Source: an uncultured Eubacteriales bacterium (GTDB lineage Bacteria; Bacillota; Clostridia; Lachnospirales; Anaerotignaceae). Taken from it: DNA of 13,098 bases. The position numbers and the translations under genes are program-made. The stretch is from contig CABPCX010000017.1 in the NCBI GenBank assembly GCA_902406135.1, positions 1 through 13,098 of the forward strand, written 5' to 3'. Positions 6,899-13,098 of the stretch are shown in pieces. The notes below the pieces were generated by a model. The model was not told where the DNA came from. It did not search any database and was given only the letters and a program-made list of their open reading frames with translations. The stretch's first letter is position 1; every line of letters starts with the position of its first letter.

Positions 6899-8002
6899 AT
6901 GAAAAAGTTTTTATCAGTCCTTATGATTGCAGCACTTACAACAGCTGCACTTGCAGGATGCGGTTCTTCAGCTGAAGAAGAAACAGCTGAAAACGAACAG
7001 ACAGAAGAAGCTGCCGTCGAAACAGATTTTACAGGCGCTGAGCTCGTTGTATGTACATGGGGTGGATCAACAGGCGCAGCTACAAAGGAACTTGTTAAAG
7101 GTTTCGAAGAAAAATACGGATGTACAGTAATTCTTGATGAAGTAAACCAGAACTCAGACAGAATTGCAAAGATCCAGTCACAGATCGAATCAGGAAACGT
7201 TGAAACAGACGTTGTATATCTTTCAGGAGCATACGCAAAACAGGGTGAATCTCTTGGACTTTTCGAGAAGATCGATACAAATGTAGTTACAAGTCTTTCA
7301 GACCTCTATGACTTTGCTCAGAACGATACAGGATACGGCCCTATGGTATGTGTAGGACGTTTCGGAATTATGTACAATGAAGACGTTCTCAATGAAAAAG
7401 GTCTTGAACCTCCCACATCATATATGGACCTCTTTGATGACAAATATGCTGGACTCGTTGCACTTCCTGCAATGACAGCAACAGCTGGTCCCTACGTATT
7501 CTCAGCAATCGCTGAAGACCTTGGCGGAGACCTTACAAACTATCAGGCAGCCCTTGACCTTTACGCTGAAAAGAAGGACAACATCGGTATGTGGTACACA
7601 TCTGACCTTGTTCCTGCATTAACAAATAAAGAAGTAGCAATCAGTGTTTATATGGACCTTATGCTTCCCGTACTTAACGCATCAGGCCTTAACATGAAAT
7701 GGGTAGACGCTGAAGAAGGAAGCTTCGCAGACGACGTATTCATCAACGTTGTTAAAGATGCTCCTAATAAAGAACTTGCACAGCTCTTTGTTGAATACAC
7801 ACTTGAAAAAGAAACACAGGAAAACTTCATCGAACTTAACAATGAAGCTCCTACAAACAAGACAGCTGTAATGAGCGAAGAAAAAGACGCTTTCCTTGTT
7901 TACGGACAGGAAGAGTTTGATAACTGTGAATTCTTCGATTATGATTTCCTTAACGAAATCAAACCTGCTTTAATTGAAGAATGGCAGAAGATAGTTGCAT
8001 AA
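6899..8002 (+). CDS. Extracellular solute-binding lipoprotein of the ABC importer (PotD/family 1 type)
   Basis: This 367-residue protein begins with a lipoprotein signal: basic MKKF, a hydrophobic stretch and the lipobox LAGC with the lipidated Cys21. An acidic linker (EEETAENEQTEEAA) follows, then the type 2 binding-protein fold starting at ELVVCTWGGS (about 48-57). GRFGIMYNEDVL (about 154-165) is the usual hinge-proximal block, and WYTSDLVPALTNKEVAISVYMD the second-domain core. It should sit outside the membrane, anchored by lipid, and deliver ligand to the permeases. The ribosome binding site AAAGGAG lies just upstream. Of 15 isoleucines only one uses ATA (9 ATC, 5 ATT), unlike the permease genes, suggesting strong expression. 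The ligand is not clear: the genome position suggests polyamine-class, but I could not confirm polyamine-contact residues. Confidence 0.9.
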   Translation: MKKFLSVLMIAALTTAALAGCGSSAEEETAENEQTEEAAVETDFTGAELVVCTWGGSTGAATKELVKGFEEKYGCTVILDEVNQNSDRIAKIQSQIESGNVETDVVYLSGAYAKQGESLGLFEKIDTNVVTSLSDLYDFAQNDTGYGPMVCVGRFGIMYNEDVLNEKGLEPPTSYMDLFDDKYAGLVALPAMTATAGPYVFSAIAEDLGGDLTNYQAALDLYAEKKDNIGMWYTSDLVPALTNKEVAISVYMDLMLPVLNASGLNMKWVDAEEGSFADDVFINVVKDAPNKELAQLFVEYTLEKETQENFIELNNEAPTNKTAVMSEEKDAFLVYGQEEFDNCEFFDYDFLNEIKPALIEEWQKIVA

Positions 8003-8017
8003 GCAATAAATGACAAC

Positions 8018-8054
8018 AAGGCTGACGCATAAAATGTGCGGCAGCCTTTTCTTT
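8018..8054 (+). terminator. Intrinsic terminator of the ABC importer operon
   Basis: AAGGCTG (8018-8024) pairs with CAGCCTT (8042-8048), and CGCA (8026-8029) with TGCG (8037-8040) above a single mismatch, around a 7-base loop. TTTTCTTT follows at 8047-8054. It lies 15 bases after the binding-protein stop codon and so closes the operon. Confidence 0.88.
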
Positions 8055-8089
8055 AAGAAATACCAAAATAAGGATTTATTTTTACAGAT

Positions 8090-8917
8090 TTAAAACCGTA
8101 CCTGTAGAGGTAGAAAGGACGGCAGAGATTCAAATTTGCGCATCGCGTCAGGTCCTGTACAGTGGCCCACGGCAAAGGTGCGGATTGAACTGTTCTTTAT
8201 GGCCTCTAAGGTTTTATCGGTTCTTTCGGGACCGAAGGCAAGAAGATGGGTGCCTCCGATAAATGCTTTTACTGGAAGGCCAAAAACTTTGGAAGCATAC
8301 GAACATATATTAATGACTCCGTGGTGGCCGCAGCCGGTAAGGACAATAAGCTCACCGTCTGACACAATAACAAGTATGGATTCGTCGCGGTATGTATCTA
8401 CGCTGAATTCACCGTTTGTTTTTATATAGTCGTCCGGGCATATTTCTTCAAAGGGGCAGGTCCTCTCTATGCCTGACAGTATATAAATTTCTTCATCATC
8501 AAACATTTTGTAAACATCAGTACATACTCCTTTAAAGGGAACTCTGTGACGCTGAAGATAGCTTGGAGAAAGCCCTGACATTGTGGGAAAATAATAGTCT
8601 CCGTCATCTTTCTTGTACCAGTAGCGCTCACAGAACATATAACGGTTAAAATATAAAGGAACATTTGTTATACCGTTTTCGATAAGTCTCACAATACCGT
8701 CGGTATGGTCGAAATGGCCATGGGAAAGAAGTATTGCATCTAATTTTGAAAGATCAATGCCAAGCTTATTGGCATTATCAAAACATTTGCCGGTGCTTCC
8801 GGCATCAAGAAGTATTGATTTGTTATTTATTTTTATATGAATGGAAAGCCCAAAATCGGCTTCAAGCTCCGGATTTTCCGAAATGTTTTCGGAAAGCGCC
8901 GTGACTGTTATTGACAT
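8090..8917 (-). CDS. MBL-fold metallo-hydrolase (COG1237 / dihydropterin-aminobenzene-phosphate-synthase-like family)
   Basis: This protein of 275 residues has the metallo-beta-lactamase fold. The metal-binding motif is SHGHFDHTDG, with His66, His68, Asp70 and His71, followed by GCGHHGVIN (His198) and GGTHL (His224), and a late GHCTG (His252). The spacing fits the COG1237 group of MBL hydrolases, some of which are annotated as 7,8-dihydropterin-methyl-ribofuranosyl-aminobenzene-phosphate synthases. In bacteria the role is mostly unknown. I chose ATG 8917, which has GGAGGTG 6-8 bases upstream; the in-frame GTG at 8926 overlaps that site. It is divergent from the DSD1-aminoacylase-deaminase operon and is separated from the importer operon by a terminator, so it may share control with its divergent neighbours. 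Confidence 0.88.
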   Translation of the reverse strand: MSITVTALSENISENPELEADFGLSIHIKINNKSILLDAGSTGKCFDNANKLGIDLSKLDAILLSHGHFDHTDGIVRLIENGITNVPLYFNRYMFCERYWYKKDDGDYYFPTMSGLSPSYLQRHRVPFKGVCTDVYKMFDDEEIYILSGIERTCPFEEICPDDYIKTNGEFSVDTYRDESILVIVSDGELIVLTGCGHHGVINICSYASKVFGLPVKAFIGGTHLLAFGPERTDKTLEAIKNSSIRTFAVGHCTGPDAMRKFESLPSFLPLQVRF

Positions 8918-8942
8918 TGAAAACACCTCCGCTTTTTATAAT

Positions 8943-8978
8943 GTAATTATTATAAATTACGGATGAAATATATACAAT
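8943..8978. promoter_or_regulatory. Divergent promoter region with palindrome between MBL gene and DSD1-fold operon
   Basis: On the minus strand TTGTAT (complement of 8972-8977) and TATAAT (complement of 8949-8954) are 17 bases apart, a reasonable promoter for the MBL gene. On the plus strand TACAAT (8973-8978) is a possible -10 for the DSD1-fold gene, but its -35 (TTATAA, 8950-8955) is poor. The MBL -10 lies inside the inverted repeat GTAATT (8943-8948) / AATTAC (8955-8960), which could be a repressor site. Confidence 0.45.
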
Positions 8979-9004
8979 AATTTATTCTGCAGGGAGTGAC
9001 ATAT

Positions 9005-10066
9005 ATGAAGATTAGTGAACTTGAAACTCCGGCTCTCATACTTGAGAAAAAAGTATTTGAGTCTAATATGGCTAAGATGAATGAGCTGCTCAAAGGCTCT
9101 AAAATGAAGTTAAGGCCGCATTATAAATCAAATAAATGCCCCGAAATCGCAAAACTTCAGATAGCAGCCGGAGCATCTGGAATTACCTGTGCCAAACTCA
9201 GTGAGGCTGAGGACCTTGCTGCCGCAGGCATTGAAAATATCCTTATAGGAAACCAGGTAGTCCAGCCTTCAAAGGTAAAAAGAGTTGGCGAATTAGCAAA
9301 GAAATGCTATTTAATAATCTGTGTTGATGATGCTGACAATATAAAGGCTCTTTCCGAATCAGCCGTAAATGCGGGTTCGGTTATACACTGCCTTGTGGAA
9401 TATGAAGTCGGTATGAAAAGATGCGGCGTAGATACATACGAAGAGTTCCTCGAACTGGCTAAACTCATAGACGCATCAGAAGGCCTTGTGTTTGAAGGAA
9501 TTCAGGCATATGCCGGACATATGGCTCATGAACATTCTCTCGAAAAGAGAATAGCCGAGACAGAAAGAATAGAAAACGACGTAAAAGGACTTAAGAAATA
9601 TCTTGAGGACAACGGTCTTGAAGTAAAAGAGGTCGGCGGCGGAAGCACAGGAACAGTTGAGCAGAAGCCCAAGGACACAGTATATACAGACATTCAGGCA
9701 GGAAGCTATATTTTTATGGATAATGCCTATGACCAGCTTAAGCTTGGTTTTGACAACTCTTTATTCGTACTCACTACTGTAATAAGCACAAAGAAAGACA
9801 GAGTAGTTACGGATACGGGAGTAAAATCCCTTGGTATGGACCAGGGAGACCCCGTTTTCCTCGGAGTGCCTGAAGGAAGCGAGATTTCAATGAGCGAGGA
9901 ACATGGCGCTGTTTACTGTGAGCATAATTATAAAATAAATGATAAACTCCGCTATATACCCGGCCATTGCTGCACGACAGTAAATATGTTTAATGAGATA
10001 TATTTGGTTGACGGCGACGAAGTCGTAGCCAAATGGGATATAACCAGCAGAGGAAAAGCACAGTAA
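9005..10066 (+). CDS. DSD1-family PLP-dependent enzyme (D-serine / D-3-hydroxyaspartate dehydratase or D-threonine aldolase)
   Basis: This 353-residue protein is a fold-type III PLP enzyme with an alanine-racemase-like N-terminal barrel. The PLP lysine is in RPHYKSNKCPE (Lys41). The phosphate-binding loop GGGSTGT is at 211-217, and a C-terminal beta domain carries the metal motif PGHCCTTVN (His321, Cys323). In the family, a His-X-Cys pair binds zinc in D-serine and D-threo-3-hydroxyaspartate dehydratases, whereas His-X-Asp is found in at least one D-threonine aldolase, so dehydration of a D-beta-hydroxy-amino acid is the better guess. The product would be a 2-keto acid and ammonia. ATG 9005 is 8 bases from AGGGAG; the GTG at 8996 lies inside that site. 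It is first of three genes, 13 bases before the D-aminoacylase gene. Confidence 0.87.
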   Translation: MKISELETPALILEKKVFESNMAKMNELLKGSKMKLRPHYKSNKCPEIAKLQIAAGASGITCAKLSEAEDLAAAGIENILIGNQVVQPSKVKRVGELAKKCYLIICVDDADNIKALSESAVNAGSVIHCLVEYEVGMKRCGVDTYEEFLELAKLIDASEGLVFEGIQAYAGHMAHEHSLEKRIAETERIENDVKGLKKYLEDNGLEVKEVGGGSTGTVEQKPKDTVYTDIQAGSYIFMDNAYDQLKLGFDNSLFVLTTVISTKKDRVVTDTGVKSLGMDQGDPVFLGVPEGSEISMSEEHGAVYCEHNYKINDKLRYIPGHCCTTVNMFNEIYLVDGDEVVAKWDITSRGKAQ

Positions 10067-10079
10067 GGGGGTATTTGTG

Positions 10080-11663
10080 ATGTATGATCTTATCATAAAA
10101 AATGCAAAAATCATCGATGGAACAGGTGCCGACGAGTTTAAAGTGGCAGTCGGCGTTATTGACGGAAAACTTAAATTTGTAAACGGTGATGAGGAAGCAT
10201 CTCAGGTAATTGACGCAGAGGGACTTTATCTTACACCCGGATTTATAGATGCCCATTCCCATGGAGATCAGGTTCTCGGACAGTATCCCGGTATGCTTGC
10301 AAAGATAAACCAGGGTATCACAACAGAGATAGCGGGACAGTGCGGAGGCTCAATGTTCCCCGTTACGGATGAACATATCGATCTTGAAAAGGGACTTCTT
10401 GCCATAGGTACACTTACATTCCCCGATGAGATGAGTGAGTGGAAAACAGCTAAAGAATATTTTGAGTATGCAAGAAAGACACCTAAAATCGGAAATATGA
10501 AAATACTCATCGGCCACAGCACATTAAGAGCTGCCGTTATGGGATATGCTGACAGAAAGCCCACGGCGGAAGAAATGGCAGAGATGAAAAGACAGGTAAA
10601 AATTGCTATGGAATGCGGAGCAGCAGGACTCAGCTCAGGTCTTATATATGCTCCCGGATGCTATGCCGATATAGACGAACTTGCAGAGCTTGCATCAGTA
10701 GTTAAGGAATACGGCGGATTTTATGCTACACATATGAGAAGCGAGTCCGTTGGTGTTGTTGAGGCGGTAAAGGAAGCAATTGAGATAGGAAGAAGGGCAG
10801 GGGTGCCTGTATGGATTTCCCATCATAAAGTTGCCGGAAGACCCTACTGGGGAGCCGCAAAGGAAACAACAAGACTTATTGATGAGGCAAATGCCAGCGG
10901 AATGAAGGTTACTGCTGACCAGTATCCCTATGAAGCTAATATGACTGACCTCAATATATGTATACCTCCCAAATACTTTGTTAAAAACGGTGTTGACGGA
11001 ATGGTAGAGGCTCTTAAAAATCCCGAAACAAGAGCAAAGATAAGAGAAGAAATGCAGGATGTAAACTGCGGATATGATAACTTCTATCTTAATGCAGGCG
11101 GATTTGACAATATATTCATCGCCGGATGCCCTGAAGTAAAAGAAGCAGACGGCAAGTTCGTAAGTGAATATGCCAAGGAAGTCGGAAAAGACCCCTTCGA
11201 TGCATATTTTGATTTACTTATAGCTAACGGCGGAAAGGCAAACGGTATTTACTTTACAATGGGTGAAGAGGATATGGTAAGAATAATATCCAATCCCAAT
11301 GTATGTGTCGGAACTGACGGAACATGCAGAACTCTTGACGAAAAGACACATCCCAGAACATTTGCCACATTCCCTAAAGCAATTAGATATTACCATAAGG
11401 AAAAACAGCTGTTTACACTTCCTGAAATGATACATAAGATAACAGGATTTGTAGCAGAAAGAGCAGGTCTTGAAGGAAAAGGCGTTATTAAAGACGGCAA
11501 TGACGCTGACCTTGTTATATTTGATTATGATAAGCTCAATGACACTCCTACATATTCAGACCCCGTACAGATGTGCGACGGTATTGAATACGTAATAGTA
11601 GGCGGAAAAATCGTATACCACGATAAGAAAACAACGGGAGAATATCCCGGTAAAATATTATAA
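10080..11663 (+). CDS. N-acyl-D-amino-acid deacylase (D-aminoacylase family amidohydrolase)
   Basis: This 527-residue protein belongs to the amidohydrolase superfamily. Metal and active-site residues sit where expected for D-aminoacylases: His59 and His61 in FIDAHSHGD, Cys88 in IAGQCGGSMFP, His218 in YATHMRSE, His248 in WISHHKVAG and Asp413 in VGTDGTC. The bridging Cys is diagnostic for this family as opposed to dihydroorotases or ureases. A C-terminal cap (KGVIKDGNDADLVIFD) closes the small beta domain. The enzyme cleaves N-acyl-D-amino acids to an acid and a D-amino acid in the cytoplasm. ATG 10080 is 8 bases from AAGGGGG; the GTG three bases earlier is less well spaced. Its place right after a D-amino-acid lyase gene implies that the released D-amino acid is the next substrate. 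Confidence 0.92.
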   Translation: MYDLIIKNAKIIDGTGADEFKVAVGVIDGKLKFVNGDEEASQVIDAEGLYLTPGFIDAHSHGDQVLGQYPGMLAKINQGITTEIAGQCGGSMFPVTDEHIDLEKGLLAIGTLTFPDEMSEWKTAKEYFEYARKTPKIGNMKILIGHSTLRAAVMGYADRKPTAEEMAEMKRQVKIAMECGAAGLSSGLIYAPGCYADIDELAELASVVKEYGGFYATHMRSESVGVVEAVKEAIEIGRRAGVPVWISHHKVAGRPYWGAAKETTRLIDEANASGMKVTADQYPYEANMTDLNICIPPKYFVKNGVDGMVEALKNPETRAKIREEMQDVNCGYDNFYLNAGGFDNIFIAGCPEVKEADGKFVSEYAKEVGKDPFDAYFDLLIANGGKANGIYFTMGEEDMVRIISNPNVCVGTDGTCRTLDEKTHPRTFATFPKAIRYYHKEKQLFTLPEMIHKITGFVAERAGLEGKGVIKDGNDADLVIFDYDKLNDTPTYSDPVQMCDGIEYVIVGGKIVYHDKKTTGEYPGKIL

Positions 11664-11681
11664 ACCTGAGGAGGTAATTAA

Positions 11682-13098
11682 ATGAACAATCATGTAATTG
11701 ATGTAGCATTAGGAAATTCAGCAGCCGATATGGTAATTAAAAACGGTAAGCTGCTGAATGTACACACAGGCGAAATTTATGAAACAGAAATAGCAATTGC
11801 TGATAAAGTAATTGCTGCAGTAGGACATCTTGGAGAAAACACAATAGGAGAAAACACAAAAGTAATTGACGCTCAGGGAAAAATAATGGTTCCCGGCTTT
11901 ATTGATGCACATATACATTTTGAAAGCAGTATGCTTACATACACAGAATTCAGCCGTATGCTTGTAAAACACGGTACTACAGCAGTTGCTACAGACCTTA
12001 TGGAAATAGCAATCGTAGCCGGCGAAGAAGGTATAAACAACGTATTAAAGGAATCAGAAGGACTTCCCGTAAAACTTCTTCAGCCCATCCCTGCATTTAT
12101 GAGCGAAGAGGGAGAGCTCCAGACAATCGGTGCAGCTCTTTATCCTGAGATGATTGAAAAACTTATAAAGGGACCCCATGCAGTAGGTCTTGCTGAAGTT
12201 CTTTATCCTCCCATACTCAATAAGAGCCCTCTTTCAGCTTGGATGCTTGAACTTGCTGAAAAATACGGAAAGACAGCAGAAGGACATGCACCTGAACTTT
12301 ACGGCGCTCAGCTCAATGCTTACGCATCAGCTGGTATCCGTTCAGACCACGAAAGCACAAACAAAGAAGAAGCCCTTGGCAAGTTAAGAGCAGGTCTTCG
12401 CGTTCTTATCCGTGAAGGAAGTGCAGCTCAGGATCTTGACGCTGTTGTTAAGATGATAACAGAAAACAATGTAGATACAAGACACTGTGCCCTTGTAAGT
12501 GATGACATCGATATGCTTCACATTTATGAGAAGGGACACCTTGATTATAAAGTAAGAAGAGCTATCAAAGCAGGTGTTGACCCTGTTAAGGCTATCCAGA
12601 TGGTAACATTAAACCCTGCTGAAAGCCTTAAGGTAGACAACAAATACGGAAGCATCGCTCCCGGAAAATGCGCTGACATCGTATTCCTTTCAGACCTTGA
12701 AAACTGTACAGTAGACAGCGTTATTTCAAACGGCGAGTATGTTGTTGAAAACGGCGAAACTATTTACGAATACAAAAAGCCCGAATATTCATCAGTTATG
12801 CTTAATACAGTTAAGCTCAGCAAGGAAATCACAGGAGATGACCTTGTAATCAAGACTGACGCAAACGCTAAAAAAGCAAAAGTAAGAGTTATCGGTGCAA
12901 AACCCACATCACTTCTTACAGATGCTCTTGAGGCTGAACTTGATGTAGTTGACGGCGTTATTATGCCTAATGCTGCTGAGGACGTTCTTAGAATTGCCTG
13001 CGTTGAGCGTTACGGAAAGGGCGGAAGCATAGGAAAATCATTCATCAAGGGATTTGGTATTTCAAAGGGTGCCATTGCCACATCAGTAGGCCATGACC
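11682..13098 (+). CDS. ade: Adenine deaminase family protein (3' end outside window)
   Basis: The frame is open from ATG 11682 to the right edge, 472 codons, preceded by AGGAGG 7 bases upstream. It starts 18 bases after the D-aminoacylase gene. Blocks in order match adenine deaminases: KNGKLLNVHTGE, the metal motif GFIDAHIHFESSM (His77, His79), GTTAVATDLMEIAI (Glu108), EGHAPELYG (His202), GIRSDHEST (His223), IREGSAAQDL, VSDDIDM (Asp274/275), VTLNPAES, GSIAPGKCADIVF, and a C-terminal domain ending at SVGHD. Adenine deaminase turns adenine into hypoxanthine and ammonia. The usual form of the third motif is DPHEIAN; here it is DLMEIAI, keeping the Glu but not the His. Substrate drift is therefore possible, and the symbol should be read as family level. 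Confidence 0.85.
   Translation, partial: MNNHVIDVALGNSAADMVIKNGKLLNVHTGEIYETEIAIADKVIAAVGHLGENTIGENTKVIDAQGKIMVPGFIDAHIHFESSMLTYTEFSRMLVKHGTTAVATDLMEIAIVAGEEGINNVLKESEGLPVKLLQPIPAFMSEEGELQTIGAALYPEMIEKLIKGPHAVGLAEVLYPPILNKSPLSAWMLELAEKYGKTAEGHAPELYGAQLNAYASAGIRSDHESTNKEEALGKLRAGLRVLIREGSAAQDLDAVVKMITENNVDTRHCALVSDDIDMLHIYEKGHLDYKVRRAIKAGVDPVKAIQMVTLNPAESLKVDNKYGSIAPGKCADIVFLSDLENCTVDSVISNGEYVVENGETIYEYKKPEYSSVMLNTVKLSKEITGDDLVIKTDANAKKAKVRVIGAKPTSLLTDALEAELDVVDGVIMPNAAEDVLRIACVERYGKGGSIGKSFIKGFGISKGAIATSVGHD

Noticed and set aside
8911..8942. Plus-strand TTGACA (8911-8916) with TATAAT (8937-8942) as promoter of the DSD1-fold operon
   Set aside because: The spacer is 20 bases, well outside 16-18, and the -35 lies inside the MBL start region. 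The match is probably chance.
11718..11972. Minus-strand open frame inside the adenine-deaminase-like gene, Cys- and Tyr-rich
   Set aside because: It is antisense to a clearly coding frame with intact family motifs and has no ribosome binding site or recognisable domain.
1..13098. Mobile elements, CRISPR arrays, tRNA or rRNA genes
   Set aside because: No transposase or integrase motifs, no evenly spaced direct repeats and no tRNA-like cloverleaf with CCA end were found on reading both strands.

Overview
The window looks like a piece of chromosome from a low-GC Gram-positive anaerobe, most likely a member of the Clostridia. The signs are A/T-rich intergenic DNA, strong AGGAGG-type ribosome binding sites, heavy use of AGA and ATA codons, sigma-A-type promoters and a short lipoprotein signal. 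The genus cannot be named from the sequence alone. Coding density is high, and no stretch over 300 bases lacks a gene. No rRNA, tRNA, insertion sequence, phage gene or CRISPR array was seen.

Layout. (1) Positions 1-1585, plus strand: the 3' end of a patatin-like phospholipase gene, overlapped by a class I glutamine-amidotransferase-like hydrolase (peptidase C26, gamma-glutamyl-GABA hydrolase family), then a GNAT acetyltransferase. (2) Positions 1584-2204, minus strand: a terminator and an XRE-cupin regulator with a near-consensus promoter. (3) Positions 2326-3942, plus strand: an M20 N-acyl-amino-acid/hippurate-type amidohydrolase and an OsmC-family protein, divergent from the regulator. The shared intergenic region carries an 8-bp inverted repeat that touches the regulator's -35 box. 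(4) Positions 4057-8054, plus strand: a four-gene ABC importer of the spermidine/putrescine (Pot) type in the order permease, permease, ATPase, binding lipoprotein. A perfect consensus promoter and a structured leader precede it, and a clear intrinsic terminator follows it. (5) Positions 8090-8917, minus strand: a metallo-beta-lactamase-fold hydrolase (COG1237-like), divergent from the last operon. (6) Positions 9005-13098 and beyond, plus strand: a PLP-dependent DSD1/D-threonine-aldolase-fold enzyme, an N-acyl-D-amino-acid deacylase and an adenine-deaminase-family protein that runs off the right edge.

How the parts may work together (inference): the importer and the hydrolases look like a module for salvaging acylated or D-configured amino acid derivatives. 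The binding protein and permeases would bring in a small nitrogenous compound. The L-type M20 deacylase and the D-aminoacylase would free amino acids, and the DSD1-fold enzyme would break down a D-beta-hydroxy-amino acid (dehydration or aldol cleavage). The adenine-deaminase-like enzyme may add a nitrogen-releasing step; its metal-site motif departs from the form usual in adenine deaminases, so its substrate is uncertain. The most interesting non-coding element is the leader at about 4092-4171. There a 5' segment and the ribosome-binding-site segment can both pair with the same short sequence, which suggests a riboswitch or attenuator in front of the importer.
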